A stretch of DNA of 64,000 bases from Closterium sp. Naga37s-1 (Eukaryota; Streptophyta; Zygnematophyceae; Desmidiales; Closteriaceae). The stretch spans positions 1,178,001-1,242,000 of the forward strand of contig CANJKZ010000011.1 of the NCBI GenBank assembly GCA_947471745.1, read 5' to 3'. Positions 1-13,000 of the stretch are shown here, in pieces. Within the stretch, counting starts at the first letter, position 1. The number at the start of each line of letters is the position of its first letter. Both the position numbers and the translations under genes were made by a program. Below the pieces are notes generated by a model. That model was not told the origin of the DNA, made no database searches, and worked only from the letters and a program-made list of their open reading frames with translations.

Positions 1-2916
1 CAGTGGCAAGTGGGGTCGGCCGAGGTGCAAGCGCTGCAGCCCGGGCCTGGTACTCGGTCACGCGGTCGCGTACCAGCTGGATCACCTCGCCTGACGAGGG
101 ACGCGGCCTCGCCCTCCGGTCGGTCTCGGGATGCAGCGTCTCCCAGTGCGGGTCGTCGAACCACGCCGCCTTCATGGAAGGGTCCAGGAAGGTGGCGATC
201 CACAACTCGTTGCTGGACATCAGTTCATACTTCTTCAAGAGACCCAGCGCTGCCTCAATCATCGGCTTCAGCGTAGCCGATGGCCCCTTGGCTAGGCGCG
301 ACTCCATAACGTCGATCAGGCCGTTGTAGTACGGCAGCACCATCGCCACTGTAGGGTACGCCGCACCCTCCGCCGCCTTTGAGACTTTTGCGAATGGGCT
401 GAGGAACGTCTTGACAGCATGCAGAGTCTCCCAGTCTGCGTCCGTTAGGCGCAGGCTATCCACCTTCGCCTTGTCAGCCTTCGACAGTCCCTGTCGGGTA
501 GAGGGTAGGGGTTGGCGGGTGTTAAGATGGAAAGTAGGGTTATTGAGGTTGTTGGGGTCCGATAACATACATAAAGCATGGCCAACAGTGGTGGACGTGA
601 TAGAACTCAACACCCCACGACATACCCACACATTAGACTGCTGCCCGCATGCACAACACCTGTCACACACACCTTTGTCTGGGCAAAGAAGACAGTGATG
701 GGTTCCTGCAGAACCCCAGCTCGCTCGACCATGTCGTGGGTCGACCCCCAGCGCGTGGGACTGTCCTGCACCAGCTTCAACGCCGGCTTCGGTTTGGCGG
801 GGTTGGCCTGCGCGTTCAGGGTCCGCTGAAGGCCCAAGAACTTCCCTGAGCGCTGCGGAGAGAAGCCAATCCACGACGCCATCTCTCTCAGAATCCGCAA
901 CAACTTGCGGATGGCAGCCACTGCGAGAGCTGCCTTCACTGCAAGGTTGATCACGTGTGCCAAGCACCTGCGCACGGCACACAATATTAATGGCGGAGAG
1001 AAGGGGGAGTGTGAGTACACCTGGGCATAGCGAGCCACAAACGCATACCAAACCCCACACACCCTACAACTCAAACCGCTAGGGCCCACCCACTCATACA
1101 ACCAGAAGTTGTTCACGCGGGAACGACACACCCAAACTCCCACATAGCCAGCCCACGCACACTCCCATTCTTACCGGAAGTGCATGCGCGAGTTGAAGAA
1201 GCACTGACCACCTCCCTCCTCCGACATCCACCTGAATGCAGCAACGTTGCTAGAGGCGTTGTCTGAGGTGAAACCAAGACAGCGCCCCTCCAACCCCCAA
1301 TGCACCACCGTCTCCTCTACCACCCTCGCCATCTGCTTGCCCGTGTGCCGCCCGTGAATCTCGCGGAACTCAAACACCATTGTGCGCAGCTGGAAGTTCT
1401 CGTCTACCCAGTGACCAGTCACCACTAGCCATGCCCTGTTGTTGGGTGCCGTCCACATGTCGATGGTGAACGACACCCTGCACCCCAACTCCCCCTCCTT
1501 CGCCAGCATCTCCGCAATGGCTGACTGGAGTGCGGCAGCTGCATAGACCACAGTGTCGCGGGAAACCGTCCAGCGCGAGGGGATGAAGTTCTTCTGCGCG
1601 CAGTTGCGGTTTAGGAGGATCAAAAGCTCCCGAAACTGGTGACGGGTAAAGACACCGAGGGTGAGGGGAGTCAACGTATGGGGGATGGGTTTGACATAAT
1701 ATGGCGCAGGGCCACACGCTAATGATCAAAACACAACGGCCAGACACTTCCACTGTCCACATACTGCCAATCATGCTTGGGATGGGGCACTCACAGCCTC
1801 GGCCTCGACGATGCGGAAGGGGAGGTCGCAGGTGACCACGAGCTTGGCGATCGCCTGCCGTAGCTCCACAGAGGTCAGCTTGGTTGTCATGAACCGCTCG
1901 ATCCCGCCTGACCCCTGACCTCCACCAAACGCCTTCCCTTTCTGCTTGGCCAGGTGCGGCCAAGTCTTGGCATGCGGCCACCGTTCGACGTAGCCATCCG
2001 GCACACCCTTGTAGCCCCCACGCGGAAACGTCTCCCCTGGCAACTGAATGGACGGCGTGTGGTAACGGTGAAACCACACGTGCATGTGCGCGGTGTGAAA
2101 GCTCGCGAAGTGCCGCTCGCCGGGTGTGGTTGTGGATTGCTTCCACGAAATCCTGTCTGTGCAAATTTTGCACGGGCGCTTCTCGTCTGCCCCTTTCGGT
2201 CCGAACATCATAACTTGCCACCCCGGTTTCTTACTCCCCTTGCCAGTCCCCTTACTACTCTCTGACCCTCCGTCCTCGTCTAGGAACTCCGGAGCGATCA
2301 CACCATCCCCCAAGGGCTCCCCAGTGAACGTGGCGGGATACGCCCGCTCCCTCACTTTGTTGGCCTTCTTCCTAACCCTCGGACCCGCCAAGGACGCGGG
2401 CTTTCTCCCCACCTTAACCCCCACGCTCCCTCCACCTTCAGCCACATGCTGTGATCCCGCCTCTGTCGCCGCCCCTACTCCACCCCCCTCTCCCACCTCC
2501 TCCCCCACCGCCTCCCGCACCTCTTCTGGCTCTAAATCATCCATCTCATGATCCTCATCATCATCCCTCCCTTCCCCACCACCATGCTTCTCGGGATCCC
2601 ACCCCTCCTCACTGTCATCCCCGCTCCCCTCATTCTCCTCACCCTCCTCGCCCTCACCCGCCTCATCCTCATCCTCCTCCTCACTGACACTCTCTGGCAG
2701 CGTCTGCCCCGAAGGAGGGGGTCGAGGGCCGTCGTAACGGAAAGACTGACGAGATGTCGGCGCCGCAACGGAAAGAAACCCCCCAATGAAGCAAGCGCCG
2801 GCTCCTCCAGGTCCATCCCCTACTCGCCCCTCCATAGGTCGTGGTGGAGAACCTGGTGCGCCGCCCCGAGTGCTGCCTGCACCTAACCCTACGGATCTAC
2901 CATGTCCGGAAGCCAT
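1..2916 (-). CDS. hAT-superfamily transposase, four visible exons, C-terminus outside window
   Basis: Cut-and-paste DNA transposase acting in the nucleus. Exons inferred from GT/AG sites that keep the frame: 2916-1795, 1635-1175, 967-673, and 490 to beyond position 1. Exon 1 starts at the ATG at 2916, has a Glu/Asp-rich region, then a BED-type zinc finger (CKIC followed by spaced His residues in HFASFHTAH). Exon 2 carries the RNase H-like core, with FTIDMWTAPN supplying the first Asp and GFTSDNASSN the second. Exon 3 continues with CLAHVINLAV, and SPTRWGSTHDM is the typical hAT 'RW' block. Exon 4 contains WETLHAVKTFLSPF and runs to the edge, so the last catalytic Glu region and the hATC dimerisation domain are not visible. 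No internal stop was seen in the spliced frame, so the copy may be intact. Family is confident; exact splice sites are inferred. Confidence 0.8.
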
Positions 2917-3345
2917 AAGTCCACCCTCGGCCCTAAAACCCTAAACCCCCCCCGAACCAACGGTCACGTGCCGAGTAGAACCACGGTCCTAAACGTTTTC
3001 GAGCACGGATAGCTTTCTGAAATGCCCGTCCCCAACCCTACGGAGTTGACAACGCGCTCTCTGATCGTGGTGCTACTCTACCTTATAATCACCCTACACA
3101 CACTTGGCTCTAGGAAAACCGTAGAGCTAATGTGCGTGGATATTAGTAGTGGTAGTAACTGCATGTATGCTACAAGTTGTAGGGCTAGGGCGGGTGTGAG
3201 AGGGAACCCTAGGCTAGGCTGTAAAAGCGTTCTGAGGTTGAGCTCACGAAATGAGCTCAACCTCGAATTGGCCACGACCTAAATCTGGTCGCGGCCAAAT
3301 TCGATGCGAACACATTTGGGGTTCGCGTCACCCCCATTTCGAACA

Positions 3346-3486
3346 CGAACATGTTCGTGTTCGACTTGGGGGCCCCAGATGACGGAGCCGAACGGCGAAC
3401 ATGTTCGGCCGAACACCGAACATGTTCGCCCCGAACAATTTGGCAAAAAAAATAAATGCCTGTTCGGTTCGCCTCGAACATGTTCG
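3346..3486. repeat. Four copies of the palindrome CGAACATGTTCG in the hAT subterminal region
   Basis: The exact 12-bp palindrome CGAACATGTTCG occurs at 3346-3357, 3396-3407, 3417-3428 and 3475-3486, the first and last within longer inverted repeats. All four lie 40-180 bp inside the transposon terminus. Subterminal repeats of this kind are the known transposase binding sites in hAT elements; that role here is inferred. Confidence 0.75.
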
Positions 3487-3540
3487 AGGCGAACCGAACA
3501 GGCGTTCGGGATTTTGCTCATCCCTAACTCTAACAACCAC

Positions 3541-4022
3541 GAGCAGCTGGCAGCAGGCGGCAGCAGGTGGCAGCAGGTGGCAGCAGGTGGCTGGCAGCAG
3601 GTGGCAGCAGGTGGCTGGCAGTAGGTGGCAGCAGGTGGCTGGCAGCAGGTGGCAGCAGGTGGCAGCAGGTGGCAGCAGGTGGCTGGCAGCAGGTGGCTGG
3701 CAGCAGGTGGCAGCAGGTGGCAGCAGGTGGCTGGCAGTAGGTGGCAGCAGGTGGCTGGCAGCAGGTGGTAGCAGGTGGCAGCAGGTGGCAGCAGGTGGCT
3801 GGCAGCAGGTGGCTGGCAGCAGGTGGCAGCAGGTGGCAGCAGGTGGCAGCAGGTGGCAGCAGGTGTCTGGCAGCAGGTGGCAGCAGGTGGCAGCAGGTGG
3901 CTGGCAGCAGGTGGCTGGCAGCAGGTGGCAGCAGGTGGCAGCAGGTGGCAGCAGGTGGCAGCAGGTGGCTGGCAGCAGGTGGCAGCTGGTGGCAGCAGGT
4001 GGCTGGCAGCAGGTGGCAGCAG
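3541..4022. repeat. GGTGGCAGCA 10/14-bp minisatellite in an SPT6 intron
   Basis: About 480 bp of alternating 10-bp (ggtggcagca) and 14-bp (ggtggctggcagca) units between the hAT terminus and the last visible SPT6 exon. It reads open in several frames only because the unit lacks stops. No coding role is likely. Confidence 0.9.
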
Positions 4023-4034
4023 CAAGGGACTCAC

Positions 4035-7000
4035 GCGGACGTTGTCGACATCGGAGGTGAGGTCACGAGGGAAGTGCTCCACGATCTTGAAGATCACCTG
4101 ATGGAAGGGGGAAGAGGGAGAGAGGGGAGGGGAGGGATGGGGCGATGGGAGGGATGGGAGGGCACGTGCAGCTAAATGTTTGAGCGAACTGGCAATGCCA
4201 GGGGGAAGGGTCGAGGCGAGGGAGAAGCAAGCGGCACAGGAGGGTCAGAAACGCGCACACGTGTTTGAGAGCTACAAGCTTTCTTGTCTGTGCTAATCGC
4301 TGCACTCACAAGCCCCCCACGCACCTCGCTGCAGCACCCCACGCCACGCACCTCCCAGATCTCGTCCTTGAGTCGCTCACATGCGAGGTTAGCCCCGCCC
4401 ACCACCACGACATGCGGCTTGTGCTCCTTCACAAACGCCATCAGCCGCCGCTCGTCCTCCCGCTTCTTCATCACCATCACCTGCTGCTCCCCTCCCCCCC
4501 CCCCCTCCGCCCGCTCCCCCCGCTCCCCCCATGCCCCCTCCAGCAGCCCCCCCCAGTGCTGCAGCGTCCCCTTTAGGCTGGCCAGTGCGAGCACAGAGGA
4601 AGCCAGTATGGAGAAAATCCACCATCTCCCCTGCGGCATTCAGCATGGCAAAGGTGGTTGCCGGGTTACCAGGACCCCAGCAGCACGCCATCACTCGCAG
4701 CCACGGCTGCCCCCCTCCCCCGTGCTCCTCCCCTCCCCCATGCCTCCCGCCCCTCCCCCCGCCGCCCCGCATGCCCCCTCCCCCGCCTTCGCCCATCCCA
4801 CCCCCTCCGCCGCCCCCCGCCCCCTTCGCCCGGACGTCAAAAGGAGCGACTGAGACATGTTTCCAGAGGGAGAGGGCGCACTGCTCGGCGACGAATGCCT
4901 TGGCGCGGCCGGTGAGTAGCAAGCGTGTCTCCTTGTGCATCGTCGGCAGCAGCCGGGCGGCGATTGCCGCCCGGAGGATGGTGCGGCGCTGCTCGTTCCA
5001 GAGCGAGGCGAAGTGGGAGACGCCGTCTGAGAGGTAGGCCGCTTCAAACTCCTGAGAGGACACAGGGGGGAGGGTGTGTGGGGGATGGAGGGGATGGGAG
5101 GAAACAAGGAAGTCGATGGAATGAGGTTGCCTAAGATGAGTGAGGCCAAGTGATGGACGTCATTAGAGAAATACGCCACCTAGATGAGCTTAGACCCTAT
5201 ACCCTGAACCCTAGAGTTTCAACACCCCTAACCAAACCAAATCAAACCAAACCATACCATCAACTCAACCCCTGCACCCCTCTGCACCTACCTGGATAAC
5301 GTTCTCCTGCACGACAGCGGGAGGAAGGCCCAGCTCCACCTTCACAAGCCCCTGTGATTCAGCCTTGGCGATCAGCAGCCACTGGTCGTCCCGGAACTCG
5401 CCCACCGGCTTGTCCTTGAGGCGCTCTATGCCTGCAAAGCGGTGGAACGTGTCGATCACCTGCCATGCAGTCATGCACACACACGCACGCATGCAGGGGC
5501 AACGTGTGAGACGTCTGTTTCAAAGGGAACTCGCCCACCGGCTTGTCCTTGAGGCGCTCTATGCCTGCGAAGCGGTGGAACGTGTCGATCACCTGCAGTC
5601 ATACACATGAGCAGGGCAAGAGGGCGCAGGATGAGGGTGGGAGGGCGGCGGGAGGATTTTGAGGCGCACCGAAAAAATGCCTGTAAATTGGTGCAACGTG
5701 TCGATTCTATTCTGTTGCACACGGGTGGGAGCTGGGCAAGAGGTGGACGGGAGAAGGTGCGAGGAGGTGGGAAGGAAGGGGTGTAGGGTAGGGGTTGAAT
5801 TCCAACGGGATGGTCAGGTATTGGTGGGCGAGGAGCGGAGCGAGGAGCGGAGCAAGGAGAGCCAAGTGCTGCAAGGAGATGTGGAACTGAGAGACAGAAG
5901 AGGCTGAAGGACACCGGGACAGAGACACGAAGAAAGAGTGGGACAAAGAGACAGTGACAGACAGAGGGGCTGAGGGAGGGACATGAAAAGGAGATGGGCA
6001 CGGGCTGAGTGTGGGAGTCAGAAGGCGTTGACAGACTAAACAGAATGGGTATCAAATAACACGAGGCTTCTACCCTAATGACATACGTTACCCCAGCATT
6101 GAAGGGTTGGCTCAAGGGATTTCAGGGTGCTTGGTTCCACGATATCCACCCAGGAACGTTCCCTGGCAGCCACAAAGCCATGAGCTCGATGCTTATGTCC
6201 AACTCAGGTGCTCGTGCACCCTGAAATCCACCCAGGAACGTTCCCTGGCGACCAGGTGTGTGCGAGGAGGTGGGGTGGGGGGTACCTGGCGGCCGCGTGG
6301 AGTGGGGTTGGTGGAGACGATGGCGCGCTTGTTGAAAATCTCCCTCACGTGCTCCCGCACCTTGGGCTCTATGCTTATCTCCACCTCCGCCTGCCATGCG
6401 CACACAAACATTGGAGTCACTTATGAGCATCATCACACCATCTCCCTCAGGTGCTCGTGCACCCTGGCCTGGCTGGCTCGATGCTTATCTCCACCTCCGC
6501 ACACTCCAACACCATGTCAGCCAAGCACGGATGTACAAGCCGTGTGACACACATCACAGATTCACAGCCACACAAGGGGTGACCACAAACCACAGCGTAG
6601 AACGTAAAGCAAAACACCCTCCATTCCACCTTCCACACTGCAGGATCAACGATGGCTGAATATGCAGTCCACCATCGTGTACCACAAAGGCAACAGGATG
6701 CATGCGGCCTGGCAGCAATATACAGCATGCAAGAGTTGGAGGATACCCTTTGCTTCCTGCGCTTCGAATCCTGCAACCTTTTGCAAAGTGTACGAGGCAA
6801 GGTCACCAGAAGACCAGCCAACCCGCACGCACCATGTGGCGGGCACCTCTGAGCACGAGGGCAGGCGAGGGGAACTCGGCACATATGTACTCCGTTGCCA
6901 CCTCCTCCGGTGATAGCGCCGTGTCCTCCACCTCGTGTTGCTGCCATTACACATGCGCACGCACACACACACGCATATACAGCCACATAGACAAGCACAC

Positions 7001-10000
7001 ATGCAGACCACAGGTATTGGATGTGGAGTGGTGAAAGAAGGAGGTGGGGAGGCGGGTTGAAGAAACCTGACTGTGCCAGCCCATGAGGCGATCAGGAGGC
7101 GGCAATTTGAGGAGGGGATCCCAATACCCCTCACACCTCTCACACCCCACCCATCCCACCATCCTCCCACGCACCTTATACATGGAGATCAGGTTCTCCC
7201 CCAGCTGGAACGCCGACAGCCCAATGCGCTTCACCACGCCTTTAAGCCCCGCGCGCCGGCACACTGAGTACATCGACCGCTTCCGAGGCCGCCTCTGCTG
7301 CCCCCCACCTGCCCCTCCTCTCCCGCCCTCCTCCGCCACCGCCTCTTCCGGCGGAAACTGCAGGTTGAACTTGGCGTCCACGTCCTCAACGGCGGGCTCC
7401 GAGAGCGCACAGTCGAGCGCGTGGAGAACCCCTTGCATGGCGAGCTGCCGCTCTGCTTCTTCATCCTCGTCCACTCGCGGCCGCTCGTAGGCGGATCGCA
7501 GGGAGCGCTTGCGGCGTTGGAGGAGCAGCCAGCGGCGATCCCACTGCTGGATGGCCCAAAGAGCCTGATTGGGAAGGATGTAAACGGAGAGTGGGGGCAG
7601 GGAGGGGGTAGCGAGGGAGGGTGGTAGGAAATGGGGGTGTTTAAGCATGCAGCCGCAGCCCGCGGCTATCCCACTGCTGGATGATTTACAGGGCCTGAGT
7701 TGGAGGAGGGAGAAAGGGGGGTGGTGGTGGAGGGGTCGGTTGTGTGGGGAGAAAAAGGGAGGGGCCAATGGGGAAGAAGGAAGGAAGAAAGGAAGGAAGG
7801 AAGGAAGGAAGGAAGGAAGGAAGGAAGGAAGGAAGGAAGGAAGGAAGGAAGGAAGGAAGGAAGGAAGGAAGGAAGGAAGGAAGGAAGGAAGGAGGAAGGA
7901 AGGAAGGAAGGAAGGAAGGAAGGAAGGAAGGAAGGAAGGAAGGAAGGAAGGAAGGAAGGAAGGAAGGAAGGAAGGAAGGAAGGAAGGAAGGAAGGAATGA
8001 AGGAAGGAGGGAGGAGGTTGATAGGGAGGGTGGAATGGGGGGTTTGTGGAAGCGAAGGAATGGAGAGGTAGGGAGGGAGAGCGAGCGAGCATGCAAGGGG
8101 AGGAGTCCTGAAGAAGTGCAATGCAGGTGGGCCTGCTACTCCAGATTATATGCAGGTGGGCCTGCTACCCAAGACTCACCTGCAGCAACGAGCGCGGATC
8201 CAAGGGACACACCTGGAAGGGCTGCAGCTGCGGCTCCCCGTCGAGCTTGTCTTGCTCCACGAGAGCGGGGCAGATGGCCTTCTTGTGTATCGCTATGTAC
8301 GGCACCTGGTGGTGGGCAGTGGGTGGGGCAGCCATGCAGAGGGGGCCAGCCATGGGGAGGGGGGGTATGGGAAGAGGGCCAGGGGGGAAGGGGACGGCCA
8401 TGAAGGAGGGGCATGGGGGGAAAGAAAGGGCCATGGGGCGAGGGCGATTGGGCGTGGGGTGATTTGGGGAGGGCGATGGGGGGAAGGGCGATGGGGGGAA
8501 GGGCGATGGGGGGAAGGGCGATGGGGCGAGGGGGAGGGCTGCAGCTGCGGCTGCTCGTCGAGCTTGTCAGTCTCCACGAGGGCCGGGCAGATGGCCTTCC
8601 TGTGCATCGCTATGTACGGCACCTGGTGGGGGGGGGGAAGGGGAGGGGAGGGGAGGGGAGGGGAGGGGAGGGGAGGGGAGGGGAGGGGAGGGGAGGGGAG
8701 GGCAGCCGTGAGGAAGGGAAGGGCAGCCGTGGGGAGGGGAGGGACATGCCGGGAGGTGAGTTGAGAGTCGGCTCAACAGGGGGTCCACGAGGGCGGGGCA
8801 GGCGGCCTTCTTGTGCATCGCTATGTACGGCACCTGGTGTGCGGGGGGAGGCATGCGGCATGGAGAGACATGAGAATTCGAGTCGACTCAATAAGTGTCC
8901 ACGAGGGCCAGGCCGGGCAGATGGCCTTCTTGTGGATCGCTATGTACGGCACCTGGTGGAGGGGGGGAAGGCATGGATGGACGGGGCATGGGGGGAGGGC
9001 AACTGGGCGAAGGGTGATTGGGGGAGAGCGATGGGGGGAAGGTGATGGTAGGGAGGGAAGACGATAGGGGGGGTGCGATAGCGGGGAGAGCAATGGGGGG
9101 AGGGCGGTGGGGGAAGGGCGACGGGGAGTAATCACTGTCGCGTGGCACGTGGCGAGGACACAAAGAAAGCACGGAGGGTGCACATTAGGCGAGTACAGAT
9201 GTGGGGTGATGAAGAGGGAAGCGACGGAGTTGAGGGAGAGAGGATCAAACAAGTGGAAAGCAGGATGGAGAAGAATAGATGGACTGCTCCATTAAGGGAG
9301 TCACATTATCAGCTGATACAATCACACAGAATCTGTCGCAACCAGAGAGGACCAGCGCAATGTGACACCGCGCTGGTCCATCTATTCTTCTCCATCCTGG
9401 TTGCGTGCGCAACAAAACACCCATGATCCATCCGCACAGTACCTCGCACCCATCCACCCTCCCCCCTCCCCCTCTCCCCCTCTCCTCACTCCCCCGCATC
9501 TCCACTGTCGCATCATGCAGCTCCTCCAACACCGGCCACACCCTGCTCAATCCTCGTGCTGCAACACCTTCCTCAACACAGCAACACCTTCCTCAACACA
9601 GCAACACCTTCCTCAACACAGCAACACCTTCCTCAACACAGCAACACCTTCCTCAACACAGCAACACCTTCCTCAACACAGCAACACCTTCCTCAACACA
9701 GCAACACCTTCCTCAACACAGCAACACCTTCCTCAACACAGCAACACCTTCCTCAACACAGCAACACCCTTCCTCAACACAGCAACACCTTCCTCAACAC
9801 AGCAACACCTTCCTCAACACAGCAACACCTTCCTCAACACAGCAACACCTTCCTCAACACAGCAACACCTTCCTCAACACAGCAACACCTTCCTCAACAC
9901 AGCAACACCTTCCTCAACACAGCAACACCTTCCTCAACACAGCAACACCTTCCTCAACACAGCAACACCTTCCTCAACACAGCAACACCTTCCTCAACAC

Positions 10001-13000
10001 AGCAACACCTTCCTCAACACAGCAACACCTTCCTCAACACAGCAACACCTTCCTCAACACAGCAACACCTTCCTCAACACAGCAACACCTTCCTCAACAC
10101 AGCAACACCTTCCTCAACACAGCAACACCTTCCTCAACACAGCAACACCTTCCTCAACACAGCAACACCTTCCTCAACACAGCAACACCTTCCTCAACAC
10201 AGCAACACCTTCCTCAACACAGCAACACCTTCCTCAACACAGCAACACCATCCTCAACACAGCAACACCTTCCTCAACACAGCAACACCTTCCTCAACAC
10301 AGCAACACCTTCCTCAACACAGCAACACCTTCATCAACACGGCAACACCTTCCTCAACACAGCAACACCATCCTCAACACAGCAACACCTTCCTCAACAC
10401 AGCAACACCTTCCTCAACACAGCAACACCTTCCTCAACACAGCAACACCTTCCTCAACACAGCAACACCATACTCAACACAGCAACACCTTCCTCAACAC
10501 AGCAACACCTTCCTCAACACAGCAACACCTTCCTCAACACAGCAACACCTTCCTCAACACAGCAACACCTTCCTCAACACAGCAACACCATCCTCAACAC
10601 AGCAACACCATCCTCAACACAGCAACACCTTCCTCAACACAGCAACACCATACTCAACACAGCAACACCTTCCTCAACACAGCAACACCTTCCTCAACAC
10701 AGCAACACCTTCCTCAACACAGCAACACCTTCCTCAACACAGCAACACCTTCCTCAACACAGCAACACCATACTCAACACAGCAACACCTTCCTCAACAC
10801 AGCAACACCTTCCTCAACACAGCAACACCTTCCTCAACACAGCAACACCTTCCTCAACACAGCAACACCTTCCTCAACACAGCAACACCTTCCTCAACAC
10901 AGCAACACCTTCCTCAACACAGCAACACCTTCCTCAACACAGCAACACCTTCCTCAACACAGCAACACCCTCCTCAACACAGCAACACCTTCCTCAAACA
11001 CAGCAACACCTTCCTCAACACAGCAACACCTTCCTCAACACAGCAACACCATCCTCAACACAGCAACACCTTCCTCAACACAGCAACACCTTCCTCAACA
11101 CAGCAACACCTTCCTCAACACAGCAACACCTTCCTCAACACAGGCAACACCTTCCTCAACACAGCAACACCATCCTCAACACAGCAACACCTTCCTCAAC
11201 ACAGCAACACCTTCCTCAACACAGCAACACCTTCCTCAACACAGCAACACCTTCCTCAACACAGCAACACCTTCCTCAACACAGCAACACCTTCCTCAAC
11301 ACAGCAACACCATCCTCAACACAGCAACACCTTCCTCAACACAGCAACACCTTCCTCAACACAGCAACACCTTCCTCAACACAGCAACACCTTCCTCAAC
11401 ACAGCAACACCATCCTCAACACAGCAACACCTCCTCAACACAGCAACACCTTCCTCAACACAGCAACACCTTCCTCAACACAGCAACACCTTCCTCAACA
11501 CAGCAACACCTTCCTCAACACAGCAACCTTCCACAACACAGCAACACCTTCCTCAACACAGCAACACCTTCCTCAACACAGCAACACCATCCTCAACACA
11601 GCAACACCTTCCTCAACACAGCAACACCTTCCTCAACACAGCAACACCTTCCTCAACACAGCAACACCTTCCTCAACACAGCAACACCTTCCTCAACACA
11701 GCAACACCTTCCTCAACACAGCAACACCTTCCTCAACACAGCAACACCATCCTCAACACAGCAACACCTTCCTCAACACAGCAACACCTTCCTCAACACA
11801 GCAACACCTTCCTCAACACAGCAACACCTTCCTCAACACAGCAACACCTTCCTCAACACAGCAACACCATCCTCAACACAGCAACACCTTCCTCAACACA
11901 GCAACACCTTCCTCAACACAGCAACACCTTCCTCAACACAGCAACACCTTCCTCAACACAGCAACACCTTCCTCAACACAGCAACACCTTCCTCAACACA
12001 GCAACACCATCCTCAACACAGCAACACCTTCCTCAACACAGCAACACCTTCCTCAACACAGCAACACCTTCCTCAACACAGCAACACCTTCCTCAACACA
12101 GCAACACCATCCTCAACACAGCAACACCTTCCTCAACACAGCAACACCTTCCTCAACACAGCAACACCTTCCTCAACACAGCAACACCTTCCTCAACACA
12201 GCAACACCTTCCACAACACAGCAACACCTTCCTCAACACAGCAACACCTTCCTCAACACAGCAACACCTTCCTCAACACAGCAACACCTTCCTCAACACA
12301 GCAACACCATCCTCAACACAGCAACACCTTCCTCAACACAGCAACACCTTCCTCAACACAGCAACACCTTCCTCAACACAGCAACACCTTCCTCAACACA
12401 GCAACACCTTCCTCAACACAGCAACACCTTCCTCAACACAGCAACACCTTCCTCAACACAGCAACACCTTCCTCAACACAGCAACACCATCCTCAACACA
12501 GCAACACCATCCTCAACACAGCAACACCTTCCTCAACACAGCAACACCATCCTCAACACAGCAACACCATCCTCAACACAGCAACACCTTCCTCAACACA
12601 GCAACACCTTCCTCAACACAGCAACACCATACTCAACACAGCAACACCTTCCTCAACACAGCAACACCATCCTCAACACAGCAACACCATCCTCAACACA
12701 GCAACACCTTCCTCAACACAGCAACACCTTCCTCAACACAGCAACACCTTCCTCAACACAGCAACACCTTCCTCAACACAGCAACACCATCCTCAACACA
12801 GCAACACCTTCCTCAACACAGCAACACCTTCCTCAACACAGCAACACCTTCCTCAACACAGCAACACCTTCCTCAACACGGCAACACCTTCCTCAACACA
12901 GCAACACCATCCTCAACACAGCAACACCTTCCTCAACACAGCAACACCTTCCTCAACACAGCAACACCTTCCTCAACACAGCAACACCTTCCTCAACACA

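Larger units (their letters stand above)
1..3526 (-). mobile_element. hAT transposon, 5' end at 3526, other end outside window
   Basis: The element carries the transposase at 1-2916. Read on the minus strand, its 5' terminus is TAGGGATGAGCAAAATCCCG starting at 3526, a typical hAT-type terminal sequence. The expected 8-bp target duplication next to it would be positions 3527-3534 (actctaac), but the partner end is outside the window. The region 2917-3526 is the subterminal leader; 2920-2960 includes CCCTAAA-like runs that look incidental. Because SPT6 exons stop at 4035 and the remaining SPT6 domains are absent to the right, this transposon probably lies in an SPT6 intron. Confidence 0.7.

Noticed and set aside
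2926..2950. Telomere-like CCCTAAA repeats
   Set aside because: Only two or three imperfect units, far too short for a telomere or a clear interstitial telomeric array.
3401..4175. GGSRWQQ-repeat and CCHLLPPA-repeat open frames
   Set aside because: Translation of the GGTGGCAGCA minisatellite in an intron.
7666..8121. LPSF/KEGR repeat proteins on both strands
   Set aside because: Translation of a (GGAA)n microsatellite.
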